A DNA stretch of 64,000 bases from Lumnitzera littorea (GCA_024138015.1 JAMXBB010000008.1:4606107-4670106); one strand, 5' to 3'; positions 25,542-39,563 are shown, counted from the stretch's first letter. Numbers and translations are program-made. The notes: generated by a model from the letters alone, not told the origin.

Positions 25542-27929
25542 TTGGCAATATTCATTATGAGAGTTGCTACTAATGAGAGGATTGGAAAACTATAAAACAA
25601 GAATCAAAGACATTTGTGGATATATGAATTACTTGAATTTTGAATAAGAAACATTCGAACATAATATGGAAAAAGAGTCATTAAACATGACCAATCTAAG
25701 AAATAAAAGACTTATAAAAGAAAAAGCTCACAAAACTTAAGCTAAAAAGTTTAGTAATCAAGTATGCTTCTCAACTATCTTTATCTTTTTAGGTACTTTC
25801 GATTTGGACATTCCGAAAGATTATTACAATGATTAGAAGATGGCCAAGTAAGTATCTATGATGATTATAACTTATGTGTGCTTGTAGATTAGTTACACCA
25901 TTAAATTTTATATACTTAACTTGTTCTGTATGGGTTATTTGGGAAAATGTATGTACTTGGTTGTTTGTTAAGATATTTGAAGATTATTCCTAAAACTATA
26001 GTTGATAATTGTGATGTGATGTGATTCTTGTGATGGTATGATGTTTGAGTGATCACTAAAAATAAATAGAAGTTAAGTAGATTGAAATCTAAATATTAAA
26101 GCAATCATGCATGGCATATTACATAAATTCCTTTTATTACCACCACTGTCACACATGGAATGAAAGGCTAAAATCTTCATCGTTTATTGCAAACTAAGTG
26201 ACTTTCAGGATGGTCGTATATTAGATGAGGTTGTGTCTATTCTTATGTTTTGGGCATGCATACATTTGGAGTCTGATCAAAGATTTAGTCACTCCTTAGT
26301 CATTTGGGTGGTCAAGGAAAGCATTATTTCTTAATTTCATTTGGCCTTCTTCGGACCAATCAAGAGATCATTCTTTTGTGACTTATTTACATGACCTTTG
26401 TGAACATTTCTTTTGGTTCCTTTAGTTAACTAGAAGATTTATCTTCTTAGAAATTATAGTGGATTCTAAGATGAACATTTATTGGTTCTCCTAAATAACT
26501 AAGAGATTGGTTCTCTCGTGAGGTAAGGGAGAATGCTACCCATTTGATTCTCCTAAGACCGATTAAGGAGCATCATCTCTTGATTATTATACTGATATGA
26601 GTATTGGTTTAACCAAGAAGTGAGATCTAAGGCTATTTTATGGTGGCTAAGGATGTTATGTCAATAACTTAGATGCTAAATTGGATGCCTAGACACTAGT
26701 GGAACTAAAAATCCTCAACCTAAGGTCGAGCTAAGGGGAGGGGAAATAAACCCTAGATTGTATACCGAATACCAAAAGACCGAGTGTATCATTGTACGTA
26801 TTTGTTTGAATGTATAACATATGCTTGTTTAATTAACTTGCTTAAAATGTAGTATAAGTTGATACCCCAACAGCTTTGATTTCATGTAAGAGCCTTACTA
26901 GGTCCACCTTGGAAGATTTAGATCTTTGGTGAGGGTTAAAAGCTTAGGAGTAAGGTTAAGGAGAGCAAGCAAGGGAATCAAATTATGAATTTAGAAGAAG
27001 GAATATGTTAAGTTAGTTGTAATAAGCTTTATTTGAAAAACTTTCGAAGTATCTTATCTAAGTTTGTAATTTACATTTAATTAATAATATTTAAACTCTA
27101 TTTTATACCATTAAGTTTGTGATACTTTGTAAATATTCTAGTATTGATACTTCATGTGCTTGTTAAAAATAACAAGCAAGTAAATCAAGGGTATACATAA
27201 TTACTTCTAATCAGTATATGGTCGTCTGTCACTACTAAACCATCCTTAGGGTTGTGATGTTAAGACAAATATGATGTGCTAACGCCTCACACAACCTCAG
27301 GCCACACTTAATATGATGTGGAAATGTAACAAGAGGTTACTCGCCACTAATCCATGCTCAAAACAACCCAGATAAGAGTACTTCTAGACTTAGTTCTCCT
27401 ATAAGGAATAACACAAGTTCAAGAAGGAGAAAACAAAAGAAGATTCTATTAATGAGATTTAATGTTGCCACTGCTATCACAATTAAGGGGTATTTATATT
27501 CCCCTATTAAGGTAAGTCATAAGCTATCACAAATTACCAAAAGAATTCCTACTAGCAATGAAAAATATATATTACGTAAGGAAAAATCAGTAAAATATAT
27601 ATGTATATATATATATCCTATGCAAAGACAGTATTGATGTTAGAAGGTCAAACACGTGTCAACCTCTCAATTAGTGGTCCAAGTAGATACTGGATGCAGG
27701 GTAGAGCTGATTAGGTTGGCATCAAGTCGGCAACTCAGTAACATAGAAGGTGTTTATCCGAATTTTTGGAACTTAGGAGCTTAACTTTGGCACTAGGTCA
27801 ATTTAAGCCTAAACATCTAACAGCTAGGAGTCATATGAGCTTGGTGTTTGGTTTCGGTTGGAGTTAGCAACTTCAGTGGGGGCTTCCTCTACTTATCAGA
27901 TTGTAAACTATAAGGAAGGGCTCAAGAAG
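25542..27929. other. Gene-free sequence inside element E, with LTR-like segment G1
   Basis: No coding sequence is supported. The N-terminal half of the E gag, expected here, is missing. Around 27,300-27,640 the sequence resembles 50,170-50,500 (shared ACTAATC...GCT...GATAAGAGT words) and is probably part of a minus-strand LTR of another element inserted in E. A TA-rich microsatellite lies at about 27,593-27,616. Confidence 0.45.
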
Positions 27930-28830
27930 CATGTCAGGTCAACTTAGAGGAACTCTTCTTCTTCTAGGATCAAGTCTTTCTATACAACTCAGCATACCAA
28001 GGCGGAGAATCCTCATGCTTAGGAGTGCGTAACCGATCCTCGATTCTTATCAAATGCATATGTAGAGGAATTCTAAGTGTTGATGATTTGATGTGAAGTA
28101 GTGGAACTTGAAGACCAAACTATATCCAGATTTATTATTGGCTTATGGTATGAGACTAAGGATATCTTAGAGACGAAAGAGATCACTACTCTTAACAAAG
28201 CCATCTGAGCTTCCTAAAGAATAGAACAGAGGAGGATGAGTAGGTTCCAAGCTCCCCCTAGTTGACCTCAACCAAGTCGATTTGTTCCTAGTAGACCTAT
28301 GCAATTGGAACTAAGCAAGGATAAGGAAATACAACCTAACCTGAGGTCTTGACATATTGAGAAGGAACTATTGAGGAAGTTTGAGAAATAGCAAAGCTCT
28401 AGAAGAAAGATGACTAAGATTAAGTGTTTCAAATGCTAAGGATTTGGCTATATGGTAGTTAAATGCCCAAATAGTAGGACCATGGTCTTAAAGGGAAAAA
28501 TGCTAACCATTGACATTAAAAGCATTGATGAAGAGATGGAGAAAGAATGAGAAACCAAGCAAGCAAACCTATTCGAGGAAGAGGATGTAATTTATAGTGA
28601 GGAAGGAAACTTTGTGTCAATGACTATGGTTTTGAGGAGAGAGATGCATATTAGTCCCATCCTTGAGTAAAAACAGCAAGAGAACTTGTTTCATATTAAG
28701 TGTAAGGTTAGAGGGATGTTATGTACCCTCATAGTTAATAGTGCAAGTTGTACTAATGTTGCTTCTGTATTTATGATCCAACAACTGAAGTTGCCAACCA
28801 ACCTCATGATCATGCTGCTATGGCTTAGGT
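27930..28830 (+). pseudogene. Element E gag C-terminus and protease remnant
   Basis: The gag part contains RFIIGLWYETKD-like sequence, homologous to the element D gag (RFVYGLKYEIHN). The zinc knuckle near 28,429-28,475 reads CFKC*GFGYMVVKC: it has a stop inside and Tyr where the ligand His should be. The protease core (about 28,689-28,828) reads LIVNSASCTNVAS, where the active-site Asp is Asn and the usual Gly is lost. The frame breaks off near 28,828, where segment H begins. The product was the nucleocapsid and protease of a Ty3/gypsy element; it is not functional. Confidence 0.8.
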
Positions 28831-29692
28831 AAGTACACCTGTCAAGTAGTAATATAGAGGACACTAAAGTCTAGGGTTGTTGATCCCACGAGAAGTGAAC
28901 ACTTACTCGCACTAAATTACTCTACTTAATAACAATTGTAATGGTGAAATAAAGGATTAAAGTAAATTAAAGAAACAAAAAACTAATTAATAACTAACAA
29001 CTAATAATGCAATAATTAACAAAAACCTAAATAACCATAAATAATAATATCTAAACTCTAATAACCAAGAGCTTAACATGTAATATCCTAAGGTTTCTAA
29101 CATATTCCTTATTTTTATTAACTAGAGGAATTCAATTACTAAATTAATAGAAATTGCTTCTCTATTAATTTTTAGTTCTAATTATATTCTATATGAATCA
29201 CTTCTATAGTAGAACAAATTATAACAACATTAAGATTAAGAATTTTGTACAAAAACAAACATTATATCAATATTAATTCCGAAAGAAATCTACAACTCAT
29301 TTCTAAGCTTATAACGAATCCCTTTAATTATGATAGATCTATTTACTTATTGGCTTGGCAACTTCAATACATAAAATCTTAGGGTCAATATTATGATTTA
29401 CAATATATACTTCAACTTTACCACTTTTTACAATTATACACCTGAAATTTTTGCTTATGTATTTTACGCCTAAATAAAGATTTTGTTGTTACCATTTGTA
29501 CCTCACTTAACTCAAATTTTTACCGTTAGTCTAGTCTACATAATTAGCTAATGGGATGGTTGTCTATAAAGTCTTAGGGGGTCACAAAACCCCTTACAAA
29601 TAGCTGCTAACCATCCTTTGTAGTGTCAACTTACTTCAAAATATGGATTGTGAGACCACCAATAGTTGTAGGTGATCGCTCACGGCCCCAAG
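28829..29692. repeat. Segment H, related to the insert in the E 3' LTR
   Basis: It starts with an AAGTACACCTGTCAAGTAGTAATA word that resembles 60,031-60,060 and continues as AT-rich non-coding sequence. It interrupts the E protease. The last 100-150 bp before 29,693 may be E protease-RT linker, but this is too decayed to prove. Confidence 0.5.
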
Positions 29693-30520
29693 TGATGTAC
29701 CTCGAGGGAGGTCTTCCCGTACATTGATGGGTCCTCCAAAGAAAGTTATTGGAGAAAGGAAAAGAGTAGGTTTAGATGGAATCAAAACATAAACAAGTAA
29801 GGGGGTTTAAGCTTCGCAAGCTACTTGCAGAAGTGACACATTGCTCAAGCACTCACAAACCCCTAAGTTGTTGGATATGACTCGTTGGTTTGAGATAATA
29901 GGTTGCTTACCGACACAATCTTACTTAAAGGTTGCTATGAGAAAGGTTAAAGTATATGCTCAATATTAAGGAAGAAACACGAAAAGGATAATTCTCATTA
30001 ATGAAGAAAAAGATCGATTATAGTTAATGTATGAGAGATTATTTATACAGGATCCTATTAGGGTTACATGTACTAGCTAACTTACAAAAATGGGTATAAA
30101 TACAAAAGAAAGTGCAAATCAAGAAGGACATTCTTGTAGTCCTTCTAGAAACCGAACATTCTAGGTATTGGGTGCTAGATGTAGGAGAAGAGATGCGTAT
30201 TGAGTTCGAAGTGGATAGCGCTTACAAATAACAAATCTTGATAAGTGATGATGAGGTTGGCATGTTAAGGACCTTCTGTAAGCTTATAATTCTCAAGGTA
30301 GGTCAGGCTCTTAAGGTTAACAGGTGTTAGTGCCTCTTGTAGGTCAAAACTTATCATGGTAATACTCCAAACAAGTCGTGAAGCTTAGAGATCGTCCTTA
30401 AGGGCACTATTCTATAGATCAAAAGGGTTGAAATTAGGTCGACAATTAAGCACATGGGTAGCTAAGTTCATTAGACCCCTTGCTTTAGATCAGGTTATAG
30501 GTTCAAGTCCTTGATTCCCA
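29693..30520 (-). repeat. Element B 3' LTR
   Basis: It starts TGATGTAC and aligns base for base with the right copy from 38,874 (GGAGGTCTT and GGGTCCTC words). It ends at CATCA before the polypyrimidine run. The right copy matches only to about 39,560. Confidence 0.82.
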
Positions 30521-30539
30521 TCATCTCCTCTAGGTTGTA

Positions 30540-33071
30540 CAAGATTTAGGATTAAATCCTCAAAATGCTCTTCAAGATGGTCTTCGTCTTCAAGAATGTA
30601 TGGGCTAAGATCGACTATGTTGAAGACATCAAAGACTCTATAACTATCTAGAAGCTCAAGTTTATATGCATTCTTGTTGATCTTCTAGAGTACTCGGAAG
30701 GGTTCCTCAGCTTAGGGCAATAACTTACTCTTTCTTTTAGTTGAGAACCTCTCCTTACTGAGATGCAGTCACATTAAGAACTACATCTGCTCTCTTCTTC
30801 CTTGACTTCCTCTCACTAACTTTTCAGTAGCTTTGGTCAGTCGTGTTACTTGTTGGTAGATCTACTGAAAGGCTCATGCTCGATTTGTGGCTTCTTAGTC
30901 TTCTTAGTTGGTCTTTAAGGCTAGCATCTGATCCAATGGTAGCTTAGGATTGAATTCATATACTACTCTAAAGGAAGTCCTCTTTGTGATGCTAAGGAAA
31001 GATTGGTTGTAGGCAAACTCTACTATTGGTAGGCAGGAATCCCAATTAGCTTGGTAGCATCCAATTGTTGCTAGAAGGAGAGATACTAGAGTGTAGTTGA
31101 TAACCTTTGTTTATCCATCAATATAGAGGTGGCACGATGAGCTAAATAATAGCTTTATTCATAAACAATGCCACAAATTCTTTAGAAATTTAAGATCTTA
31201 ATCAAACACGATACTTTTTAGAACTCCATGCAACTTCACGATCTCTTATAAAAATGAAAAAGATATAGCAAAGTATCGTTAGTTTTGTTGTAGGATATGA
31301 AATGTACCATCTTGCTGAACCAATCTACTATGGCTATAATTGAAGCCTTCCTTCTTACCATTCTTGGCAAACCAAGCATGAAGTCTGAACTTACATTGAC
31401 CCAAGGTCTGTTTGGTATAGACAGTGGGATAGCTTACCCTTGTTTTGCTCGACTCTTGGCCTCTTTACAAATCGTACACCTCTCAATGACTTAGTATACA
31501 TTAACCTTTACTCTTGGCCAATAAAACCTCGATTTCATCAATTCATATGTTTTCTTCTCACCAAAGTCACCAAACAACCCCCTACCATGGGCTTGTCTAA
31601 CAAGCAAATCTTGTACCAAACAATTGGCACACATAGTTTTCTAGATCGAAAGAGGTATCATTCCTCTACGAAGTAGTCATCTAATGTTCTTCCTTCGCAA
31701 CAATGGGCAAAAACAGGTCCAAAGTAGGGATCATGGGCATATTGCCGAGAAGTAGAAGGTTAACACAATAGCCAACCCTCTCTCATACCTAACCAAATAC
31801 TCACTTAGCATCATCATTGCTGATATAACAAGAGAGATGCTCCAGACTGACGAAGCCACCCCTTCTTGGACAAGCTAGCTGACTGTACTTTTTATCTGTA
31901 TCTTCCAATGGCCTCACCAATTAAGCATTGCCACGTATACAGAACCATGTGTAAAATCTGTTACACTAATCATTGCTTTTCTTGAATATTCATTTTTACT
32001 CTTTTGTATTCTTGTACATTACTTTAAGGTGATACCCTTTTTGCCTTTTCCTTTTTTTGGCAAGTTGCCTTAATTTATGGGTATAAATACCCTTGTAAAT
32101 GTAACTACAGGATTGTCATTAATATATACTTTTGAGTATTCTCCCTTCCTTAAGTAACTACTACTTATTTACTCTTGGCATCATTTTTATCCTAACCCTT
32201 GAGCAAGGCTAGGTGACAAGTAACCTTATCAGATCGATTCATGCGTCATATCCATTGGAGCTATTCATAAGTTCTTACTTACCCTTCATTTGCATTTACC
32301 CTTTCTTGCAGCATTCCCCATTATTCTTTTTTGAGCTTCCTACAAGCTTAAACCTACCCAACAACTAGCCTTGTGTGTCCTTAGTCACAATTCACAACAA
32401 TCCATCCCTATGGCTGACACATCACATTCTAACTCAAGAACCTTGCTAAAGTCTAGTAATGCAAGCATAAGTATAGAAGTTAATCACTTCTTTAGCTCGA
32501 TAAAACTTCTCTCTTCTTTGTCTCCCTATCTGAAGTTAGTATTCTTCTTGATTAGCTTAATTAGTGGGGTAACAACAAAACTAAAGTTCTAGATAAAGCT
32601 TCTATAAAAAGATGCTTACCAATGAGAACTTCTAACATTAACATAAGTCAGTATAAGTCATTCCAAAATTTCTTGAATCTTCGCTTCATCTACTTGAAGT
32701 CCTCCTTTACATACAACATACCCTAAGAATATAACCTCTTCTTGGTAGAAACAACATTTCTCCAAGTTACCATATAACTTCTTAGATCGGAGTACCTCAA
32801 AAATAGATCAGAGGTGACTTACATGACTAAATAAATCAGGACTATACACAAGAATGTTATCAAAATACACAACTACAAATTTTTCAATCAAGTTGTTCTA
32901 TACATTATTCATCAATCTCATGAAAGTACTTAGGGCATTGGATAACCCAAATGGTATGACAAGCCATTCATTTAAAACCATGTCTAGCCTTAAAGGTTGT
33001 TTTCCACTTATTGCCTTCCTTCATTCAAAGTAAAACCTTGCAAAACTTATAATTAGGATATTGCACTTAGA
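30540..33071 (-). pseudogene. Element B pol, distal part (RT palm, RNase H, integrase)
   Basis: The RT reads WKTTFKARHG then EWLVIPFGLSNALSTFM. The catalytic box is YFDNILVYS at about 32,840-32,870, so the second Asp is Asn. Integrase blocks include RWYISYPTTKLT and IVEFAYNQSFLS (about 30,960-31,330). The integrase C-terminus (EEPFRVL-KINKNAYKLELL) lies at about 30,600-30,720. Open pieces at 31,297-31,676 on the plus strand are shadows. The part between about 31,790 and 32,390 is an inserted solo LTR, not pol. Confidence 0.8.
31790..32390 (+). mobile_element. C-family solo LTR inside element B
   Basis: It aligns with the reverse complement of the element C LTRs, including a GGCAAGTTGCCTTA word, TATAAATACCC (a TATA box near 32,083), the CTTGAGCAAGGCTAGGTG stretch and a TTCCTACAAGCTTAAACCT end region. 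No internal element sequence accompanies it. Both ends are approximate; I could not verify a target duplication. Confidence 0.65.
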
Positions 33072-36000
33072 TGTAGGGAGGTCATGGGAGCTATCGAGTT
33101 AAGCAAATGGTGAGCTACATACTTTAGTATTAGGTCGTAAGCATTTAGTTTCACGGCATTCGAGAAAGTAATCTAATTACGCTATTATTTTAAGACTTGG
33201 CTAAATGCATACATATTCATATATAATAAATAAAGTGACCTTATAAGTTTAGATTTTGTAAACATAATAACAAAATAATAAAATAGCTAAAATGCTAATT
33301 TTTAATACAACACTTGTTAGTTATTAGAACTCGTAAGATGAGTTCTGATAATTAGTTAGACCTTAGAGATAAAATTATATAGGCAACAAAATTTATAAAA
33401 TGGTATAAAACAATATTTAGAGGGCATGTATAAACATCCAGTATAATTATTATTTAAGTCCAATACTCTCACGAGTAGGTTCCAAGTGGTTGATTTAGGG
33501 CATTCATCAAAATAACTCAATTGAGTTAGAAAATTTACATGTTGGCTAGGGATATTGGTCAAAGAGATCCCATACGCATGAATCTCAAAAAATATAATAA
33601 AATAATAGTAATATAGTTAGAATAGCTACATTTTACATGTTATTCTATAATTATTGGAAACGTGCAAAATAGGTTCTAATTACTATCGAACTTTTAGTTA
33701 TAAATTATAGGAATATTAGAGACTAACAAATGGCATGATTATATTAAATAAATTAAATTGTGTGAGATGATAGAGATGTTATATGGCATATATTATTAAC
33801 AATATTGGTATGTAAAAGTACACCAAAGGGATGATAGCAAAGCAACATGTTTATGGGAATTATGGTGACGTACATATATATGTATGTACTTGTATAATAT
33901 TAGAATTTACTAAAATTTAATGCATGTACTTTAGCAAATAATGAAACATACAGTAATTTGATATTTACCGCACTTAGAATTGATTATAGGAACATTCATT
34001 CAGTGGAAACGGGGACTTCTAACAAGGCATGCACTAAAATAGATTAAAAAATAATAATAATAATAACCATATCATGCAACTAGTGTTCTAATATGAAATG
34101 GGCACCTAATGACTTTGTTTCATCATACTATTGGACCGAATAGCTTTTGCACCAGCTGGAGAGAACCAAGGGATTTACAACTAATAAAATTAATCAACTA
34201 TAGTAAATGGAACATTTAAATTCCAGGAGTCAGGGGAGAAAAGAAGGGGAAAAAATGATGATAACTTCCTAAAAATTTAGAAAACTAAGTATACCCATTT
34301 CCTATAGATGGCAAGTTGAACTGAGGGACGATTTCTTAGCCATCATCTTGTAAAGGTGGGCATCAATGAAATAGAGGTTATTCATTGACTAGTTGTCGCT
34401 AGATTCTTGTTGGAACAAGAAGATCAATAGGGCACTCTTATATGAATATCAAGGGAAATATTTATGCCTAAAACTAAGGCAAACAATTCCAATAATGTCA
34501 AGGTATGTTTTACTTTTGCCCCTACTTTATTGTGGTAGATGAATTATTTGATTATAACTTTATAATGCAAAGTGAAATGATAATTATTACACAAGTAATA
34601 ACATGAAAAGGAGGCATAATTTGCTGCTACAATTACATTTATAACATTAGTAATGCTTTCCTTTGAGCAAAACTTGCCATCTTGATGGGTATATATTGTT
34701 GGCTAAATTTGTTAGTTTATATTTACTAGAATGTTTAAATGTTGAAATACATTATGTGAGATTCTTATACAATGGAGTTAATTGTTGTGTATTTTGAAAA
34801 ATAATGTTAGGTATGTATAGCTAACACTTATGACAAATTGAAGTGGCATATTGTAAAATTTTGTTAATTTTTGAGCTCATAAATCATACTAAAAATAGTA
34901 TTTTCAAGCTATAAATGTATTTAAGAACCACACTTAAAATCTTACTTATAGTTGATTTTTCAATACGATCTAATGATGGATAGTGATATGGGATTGAATT
35001 CGACTGATATAGGTGCTAGATTTCAAGGATACAGTGAATATGTAGCTAAATTCTTAAATATATACCCTTATTATTTTGTATAAATAATGTGTTGAATGGA
35101 GTTTACTTAGGTTGTAGGATGAATGAAGATCTTAAATGGACATCAAGAGGAGTGGTAGATATTAATAGGAAATACAATATTTACACAAAAACAAAGAATA
35201 AATTAAAGGATAATTGAGTAAAATGTTATAATTTTATAGGTTATATAAATACTAGAAGTATCATTCATAATATATGAATTTCCAGTGAAGGAACGTACTT
35301 TAACCACACTTTATTGAGCAATGAGTACTTTATGATAATTTGAGTGACGAAGAGTCTAGGTAAATGAGATCAATGCTTGACAGAATTTTGGGGTATTATT
35401 TTAGAATATCTAGAGACTTCGGTATGTATTTGCTTATGATTGTAGTTAGTTATTTGCACATGTACAACGTTTGTATTTGAGATTCGATTTGCTATGGTGG
35501 GAGCCAAGCTTCATGTTATGGTTATTTTATAAATATTATTATGATTGAATTGTTTGAGTTTGGTTGATCACCTTAAAAATAAACTAACTCAAACTCGACT
35601 TTACATCTAACTCGGTATGCATCACAATCTACTAAGGGTAACAACTAGGATTTTCAGGTTAAATACAGACCTCTTTCAATGAGGATAGCTAAAATGGTCA
35701 TTTCCTTATCTTAATCAAACTAAGTGACAAGAGAGGAGGTCACAATAAGATTGGAGGTTATGGTTCGAAGGTGGTAACGGGAGGAGTGTGTTCTCTATTA
35801 CACAAGACTTGGTTTAGTTTCGATCTACAAGTACATGGCGTCAAACTCCTTAACCTAATTGGAGCGAGCACAATTTCTCTAATCTCATGATGGACTAGAT
35901 AACATCGTATGATGACATTTACTTATACATGCATTGCATCTAACTAATTTAGTTAAAAATACTGATTGTAATGTGTTGCATTCATACTTTTATCTTCATT

Positions 36001-36466
36001 CCACTTACTCCTATAGTCTGTTTTGCAAGTTTAGAATGATACTAAAAGTATCGCACCAAAAACTAGAACTTTAGCAAATGGGATTGAAGAGTGAGAATCA
36101 AGGAGAATTCGGCTAAATTTTTGTTCTTATTATCGACTTTCTTTTTAACTATTAAGAAAACTACCCAAGCCTTCTTGGGGGGCTTACTAATTTTTGATCT
36201 TTTAGTCCGTATACTGAATAATGTGTATCTATGAGTTTTACTTGTGCTCTTATAAAAAGTCAAATTATGAGTTTTCTTATCAATTATTTCCAAAAATTAT
36301 TCCATAGGTTTCTATCAAGCAGGTGTCAAACTAGATGCTTCAAAGTGGTAGAGTTGAGTATGCTTAATGTGAACTAGGTCTATGATAGTAGTTATAAGGT
36401 CAATTTTTATCTTAGGATGGTTCATGCGGTGAAACTGTTATAACTTCACTTTTTCGAGGCGTGATA
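33072..36466 (+). mobile_element. Long LTR-like repeat F1 inserted in the element B RT
   Basis: This 3.4-kb non-coding AT-rich block splits B's RT between SKINL...H*IQ (right side) and KEGNKWKTTF (left side). Its right 1.2 kb aligns with 48,640-49,754, for example AACTAAGTGACA-GAGAGGA. It starts TGTAGG and ends GGCGTGATA. TTAGA before and TTTGA after match at four of five bases, as a worn target duplication would. It may be a solo LTR of a long-LTR gypsy element. Confidence 0.6.
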
Positions 36467-37404
36467 TTTGAATCTAATGACATCTAGATATCAAATTGAT
36501 CTTAGAGAATATACTTGCTCCATGTAGTTCATTTAACATATCATCTATCCTAGGGATGGGATATTGATATTTGATGGTAATCCTATTCACAGCTCGACTA
36601 TCCACATATATCCTCTAACCTCCATCCTTCTTTACAACCAAAAGTACGAGTATGACACACGAACTCATGCTTTCCTAGACATATCCTCTTTCAATAAGTT
36701 CATTGACCTGTCGTTGCAACTTGGCGGCTTACTTAGGGTTTATACAATAGGCCAGTTGGTTAAGCAATGTAACTATGGGTTGCAACTCAATGCCATGCTC
36801 TATTCCTTGTTTTGGAGGTAATGCCTTTGGTAGCTCATCGGGAAATAAGTCTATAAATTCTTTTAGCAAACTTTTTGTCTCCTCTGGTAAATCATCGCTT
36901 CTTCTTATCTCTAATAGCCTTTGTACTAATAAAAAGGTCGGTTCATCCTCCTTTATAGCTCTTCTAAGCTCAGATCTACTCATCACCGAGGCCTTGTTAG
37001 TCTTTTGGTGAGTTTAGACTGCATGTTGCTCACTTGGCTTGAAGTTACAGGGTAAAAGGTAATAGGTCAGCTATCTTTCTCAAAACTATATGTATTCTAA
37101 TGCTCAACGTACATAACACTTCGATCAAATAACCATGTTTAGCTTAGTAATATATGAGATGCATACATAAGCAATACAAGATCTCACCCTTATAACTCCC
37201 AATAAAAATAGGTAATGATGCTTGCTTAATAACACACAAGGACCCTTTTTTATTCAACCAATGCAACTTATATGGCCTCGGGTGTGTAATAGTTGGTAAC
37301 TTCAACTGTTTTAACATCTTAGTAGATGCAACATTTGTATAACTACCGTTATCTATAATCAAAGCACAAAGTTGCTGATTTACCTTACGGGTAATATAAA
37401 ACAA
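36467..37404 (-). pseudogene. Element B protease and RT N-terminal part
   Basis: Protease at 37,144-37,404 reads CALIIDNGSYTNVAS, keeping the active-site Asp, then a LKLPTITHPRPYKLHWL stretch typical of Ty3/gypsy proteases with a CTNVAS motif. The linker at 36,729-36,986 has ETKSLLKEFIDLFPDELPK, which precedes RT in such polyproteins. RT N-terminal motifs VDSRAVNRITIKYQYPIPRIDDML lie at about 36,490-36,640; F1 follows. The clade could be CRM/Reina-like chromoviruses, but I am not sure. Confidence 0.82.
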
Positions 37405-38858
37405 AGTCTCTTGTTACTTTTCTTGTTGATTATGTTCCATATTAAGAGCTTAGCAAATCACTAAGGTTAGCATATCTTCCTCTTCTGGATAGATCTCTTC
37501 ACCCATAATTTCTACCTTCACTCCATCTTTTTCTTCTTCCTCAGCTTCACTAACCTCTTCATCAATGCTATAGACCTGATTTCCTCATATAATCATAGTT
37601 TAGCAGTTTGGACATTAAGAAGCTACAGGTCCAAAATCTTTACACTTAAAGAATTTTATCTTGCTCTTTTTTCGTCCAAAGGTTTGCCCCTTTTCAAATT
37701 CGTTCTCTTTCCCTCCTTGTTCCAACTTCACTCCTTTTCAGGAGGTCTACCTTTCTTTCATACCAGAGACTGAGTCAGAAGGCTTCCTACTACTTTCTTG
37801 GATAGGTTAACTAGTTTGAATAAGTCAAAAATTAAAGCTTCTATAAGATTAGTTTCTTCTTTACCTCTCAACTTGTTGAGCGATCTTAATAACTTCTTCG
37901 AAAGTATGAACAAATAACACTTCAACAATTTCCTTTAGGTCAAGTCTCAATCGAGTAACAAATCTAGTGATAGTTCAAGCTTCAAGTTCTTCCACTTCAT
38001 AATATATCATCAACATTTAGAACTCTTTCACATACTTGTCAACAATTCAATTCCCTTGTCTGAGCTCTTGTAATTTAGCAAAAGTATCTTAATAGTATGA
38101 TTCAAGAATAAACCTTCCATGCATAACTCTCTTCATTTCATCCCACAACCTTACTCCACGTCATCCCTCTCTATTTCCCATGGCATGTAGTTTCTTCTAC
38201 TACATGTGGGCATATCCTACAAATTCAAGAGCAGCAAGCTTAACCTTATCTCTTTTAGCATATCAATAGCATTCAAACAACTTCTCAACTCGTTCTTCCC
38301 AATCTAAGTACTCATTAGCATTTCTACTCCCTAAGAGCTTAGAATCTAGATTCTCACATTATCTATGCCTCTGGGAGCTTAGACCACTTTCTCCACCTCA
38401 TCATAATCTCCTTCAACTTTTCCTTCGTCAACATTAACCTCTCCAAAGTTCATCTAGGTCAAAATCTTCGATCATCTCTTCTTTGGGAAGGGTCGAGCAT
38501 GTTAGAGTGCTCGATTAGGCCAGATTTCATGTTAATCAACTTTAAGAGCTTAGACATTTCACTCTTCCACCTTATAAAACTCTTCAACATCACTCTCATC
38601 CTCATCAATCAATTCTAACCTCCTATTAACCTTTAGTTCAACTCCTCCAACTATCACAAAATAGAAAACCTTACTTCAACAAACCCACAAAACCAATACA
38701 ACACTTACCTCAACAACAACACTAACACAACACTCACGACAATAATAACACCAATTCAAACGCTCACCTCGACACAACAACAAGTACTAATTTCTAATAA
38801 CACCAAAATAAAACCACACAGCAATAACTCAAGCTCACGACCTTACTTAGAACCTCAA
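37405..38858 (-). pseudogene. Element B gag remnant
   Basis: The zinc knuckle at about 37,600-37,665 reads FFKCKDFGPVAS*C: the first Cys is Phe, the His ligand is Pro, and a stop lies before the last Cys. Further right, the minus strand shows stop-broken gag with Glu/Lys-rich stretches up to the primer site at 38,859. Confidence 0.7.
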
Positions 38859-38870
38859 GCTTTAATACTA
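38859..38870 (-). other. Element B primer-binding site
   Basis: GCTTTAATACTA is the complement of a worn TGGTATTAGAGC-type site. It lies three bases from the LTR start at 38,874, the same spacing as in element C. Confidence 0.7.
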
Positions 38871-38873
38871 AGA

Positions 38874-39563
38874 TAATGTTCATTAAAGGAGGTCTTACCA
38901 TGCATAGAAGGGTCCTCTAGAGAAAGCTGTTGGAGAAAGGGAAAGAGTAGATTTGGATGGCATCAAATGTAAAAGAGAAAGGGGGTTTAAGCTTTGCATG
39001 CTACTTATAGAAGTGATGCACTGCTCAAGCACTTATGAACTACTAGGTCGCCAAATATGACTCATCAGTTCAAGATTCTAGGTTGCTTACCAGCACAATC
39101 TTGTTTAAGGGTTTCTATGAGCAAGGTCAAAGTATACTCTCAATGTTAAGGAAATACAAAAAAGGTAATTCTCATTAATGAAGCAAAAGACTGATTACAG
39201 CTAATGTATAAGAGACTATTTATACCTAATCCTACTAAGGTTATATGTACTAGCTAATTTACTAAAAAGGATACAAATGCAAAAGAAAGTACAAATCAAG
39301 AAGGACATTCTCGTAATCCTTCTAGAAACTGAATATTCTATGTGTCAGGTGTTGGACATGGGAGAAGAGATACATATTGTGTTCAGAGCAGATAGCGCTT
39401 GCAAATAACAAATCCTAACAGGTAATGATGAGGCCGGCATGTTAAAGACCTTTTGTCAGCTCGTACTTCTTAAGGTAAGTCAAGCTCTCAAGGTTAACAA
39501 GTGCCAATGCCTCTTACAAGTCAGAACTTATCACAGTAATGCTACAAACAAGGCAAGAAGCTT
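38874..39563 (-). repeat. Element B 5' LTR, truncated
   Basis: It aligns with 29,693-30,385 of the left LTR and stops at an AAGCTT word, where element D starts. The last about 130 bp found in the left copy are absent here. Confidence 0.8.

Larger units (their letters stand above)
29693..39563 (-). mobile_element. Element B: Ty3/gypsy, minus strand, nested in E
   Basis: The LTRs are at 29,693-30,520 (3') and 38,874-39,563 (5', truncated where element D begins). The initiator-Met-like primer site is at 38,859-38,870 and a complemented polypurine tract (CATCTCCTCTAGG) lies after 30,520. Minus-strand order is gag, protease, RT, RNase H, integrase. A C-family solo LTR (about 31,790-32,390) and the long repeat F1 (33,072-36,466) interrupt pol. 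Many stops and a lost RT catalytic Asp show that it is dead. Confidence 0.85.

Noticed and set aside
25792..25870. Possible further exon after TTTTTAG at about 25,792
   Set aside because: It lies after the E primer site in retroelement sequence, and no frame or domain connects it to the ATL-type gene.
36729..37404. Two open frames that look like host proteins
   Set aside because: They are the linker and protease of element B, between its gag and RT on the same strand.
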